Origin: Haematobia irritans
Lineage: Eukaryota; Arthropoda; Insecta; Diptera; Muscidae
Direction of reading: 5' to 3'
DNA: 64,000 nucleotides
Assembly (NCBI RefSeq): GCF_050003625.1
Contig: NC_134400.1
Coordinates: 194,073,918-194,137,917, forward strand
Positions 63,043-64,000 of this stretch are shown one piece after another (the first letter of the stretch is position 1; each line of letters opens with the position of its first letter). A program made the position numbers and the translations under genes. Under the pieces are notes generated by a model that saw only the letters and a program-made list of their open reading frames with translations, searched no databases and was not told where the DNA came from.

Positions 63043-64000
63043 TATTTATACCCTTCACCACTACTGTGGTACAGGGTACAATAAGTTTGTGCATTTGTAT
63101 GTAACGCCAAGAAGGAGTAATCATAGACCAACCTTTTAGTATACGGATCGGCTTAGAATTAAATTCTGAGTCCATTTAGCGATGTCCGTCTGTCTGTCTG
63201 TCCGTCTGTCTGTCCGTCTGTCTGTCCGTCTGTCTGTCCGTCTGTCTGTCCGTCTGTCTGTCCGTCTGTCTGTCCGTCTGTCTGTCCGTCTGTCTGTCTG
63301 TCTGTTGATGTATTTTTGTGTGCAAAGTACAGCTCGCAGTTTTAGTCCGATTGTCCTAAAATTTGGTATAGGGTCCTGTTTCGGCTCAAAGACGATCCCT
63401 ATTGATTTTGGAAAAAATCGGTTCAGATTTAGATATAGCTGCCATATATATTTTTCGCCGATCTGGTCATAATTGGCGTGTATATCAACCGATCTTCCTC
63501 AAATTCCGTACATCCGAATATTTTATGGGTCTCGAAAAACTTGCAAAATTCCAGCCAAATCGGTTCAGATTTAGATATAGCTCCCATATATAGCTTTCAC
63601 CCGATTTACACTCATTTGCCCACAGAGGCCAATTTTTTGCTCCGATTTAGTTGAAATTTTGAACAGGGTGTAGAATTAGCATTATAGTTATGCGTGTCAA
63701 ATTTGGTGAAAATCGGTTCAGTTTCAGATATAGCTCCCATATATAGCTTACGCCCGATTTACACTGAAATGACCACAGAGGCCAATTTTTTGCCCCGATT
63801 TAGTTGAAATTTTGCACAGGGAGTAGAATTAGCGTTGTAGCTATGTGTGCCAAATTTGGTTGAAATCGGTTCAGATTTAGATATAGCTCCCATATATAGC
63901 TTTCGCCCGATTTACACTCATATGACCACAGTGGCCAATCTTTTACTCCGATTTAATTGAAATTTTGCACAGGGAGTAGAATTCGCATTGTAGCTATGCG
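63043..64000 (+). mobile_element. HLE-A, 5' part, running off the window
   Basis: 5' hairpin end at 63048-63085, an expanded (GTCY)n tract at 63182-63305, then central units (cagatttagatatagctccc). Confidence 0.78.
63182..63305 (+). repeat. Expanded (GTCY)n microsatellite inside HLE-A
   Basis: About 124 bp; the sequence settles into a 12-bp higher unit GTCTGTCTGTCC repeated about eight times. Other HLE-A copies carry only 25-45 bp here. Confidence 0.92.

Noticed and set aside
63182..63472. 96-residue frame starting MSVCLSVRLSVRLS
   Set aside because: Translation of the (GTCY)n tract; the same at 1556-1780, 11965-12159 and 21419-21628.

Overview
The window is eukaryotic nuclear DNA, AT-rich, with spliced genes, 60-80 bp introns and GT/AG splice sites. 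It is dominated by non-coding mobile and tandem repeats. The repeat style (Helitron-like elements with internal (GTCY)n and (TA)n tracts and about 150-bp internal tandem repeats, Tc1/mariner copies, tRNA-derived SINE heads) and the expanded lipase family point to a higher fly, most likely a calyptrate/muscid. The species is an inference; no bacterial, plasmid or viral genes were recognised.

Host genes: four tandem paralogous acid-lipase (alpha/beta hydrolase, lipase 3/magro-like) genes lie on the minus strand. In transcription order they are gene 4 (61494-60091), gene 3 (52226-50848), gene 2 (exons 1-2 at 44715-43837, terminal exon at 36777-36340 with a duplicate at 35632-35195) and gene 1 (exons 1-2 at 32046-31160, terminal exon at 24228-23791). 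All share one three-exon layout: a signal-peptide exon, a 726-735 nt catalytic exon and a 438 nt terminal exon, all joined in phase 0, giving 414-417 residues. Intron 2 is 63-80 bp in genes 3 and 4 but about 7 kb in genes 1 and 2, where repeats have filled it. Genes 1-3 share a TATA-like box at the same distance from ATG. They also carry AxSxG instead of GxSxG at the nucleophile elbow.

Repeats: three Helitron-like families (called HLE-A, HLE-B and HLE-C here) fill most of the rest. They share a 5' hairpin (TTATACCC...GGGTATA), a nearby (GTCY)n tract, a 3' GC-rich hairpin and a terminal ACTTG, but each has a different central tandem repeat of about 150 bp. HLE-B also carries a 29-bp repeat near its 3' end. 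That repeat is present at about 1-2 units in one copy, 6-8 in others, about 17 in another, and as free arrays up to 5.8 kb with higher-order structure. The window therefore appears to hold several stages of satellite birth from a mobile element.

Other mobile DNA: an intact DD37E Tc1/mariner element (40669-41929) and a deleted sibling (17156-18289), a deleted DD41D mariner exactly at the junction of a tandem duplication (9581-10513), a mariner remnant (about 4995-5455), two kinds of TTAA-flanked non-autonomous elements, several TA-flanked MITEs, a TA element carrying two opposed tRNA-like sequences (288-1173), and a 214-bp near-perfect palindrome built on (AT)n (12497-12710). Most open frames in the window are readings through tandem repeats and are not genes.
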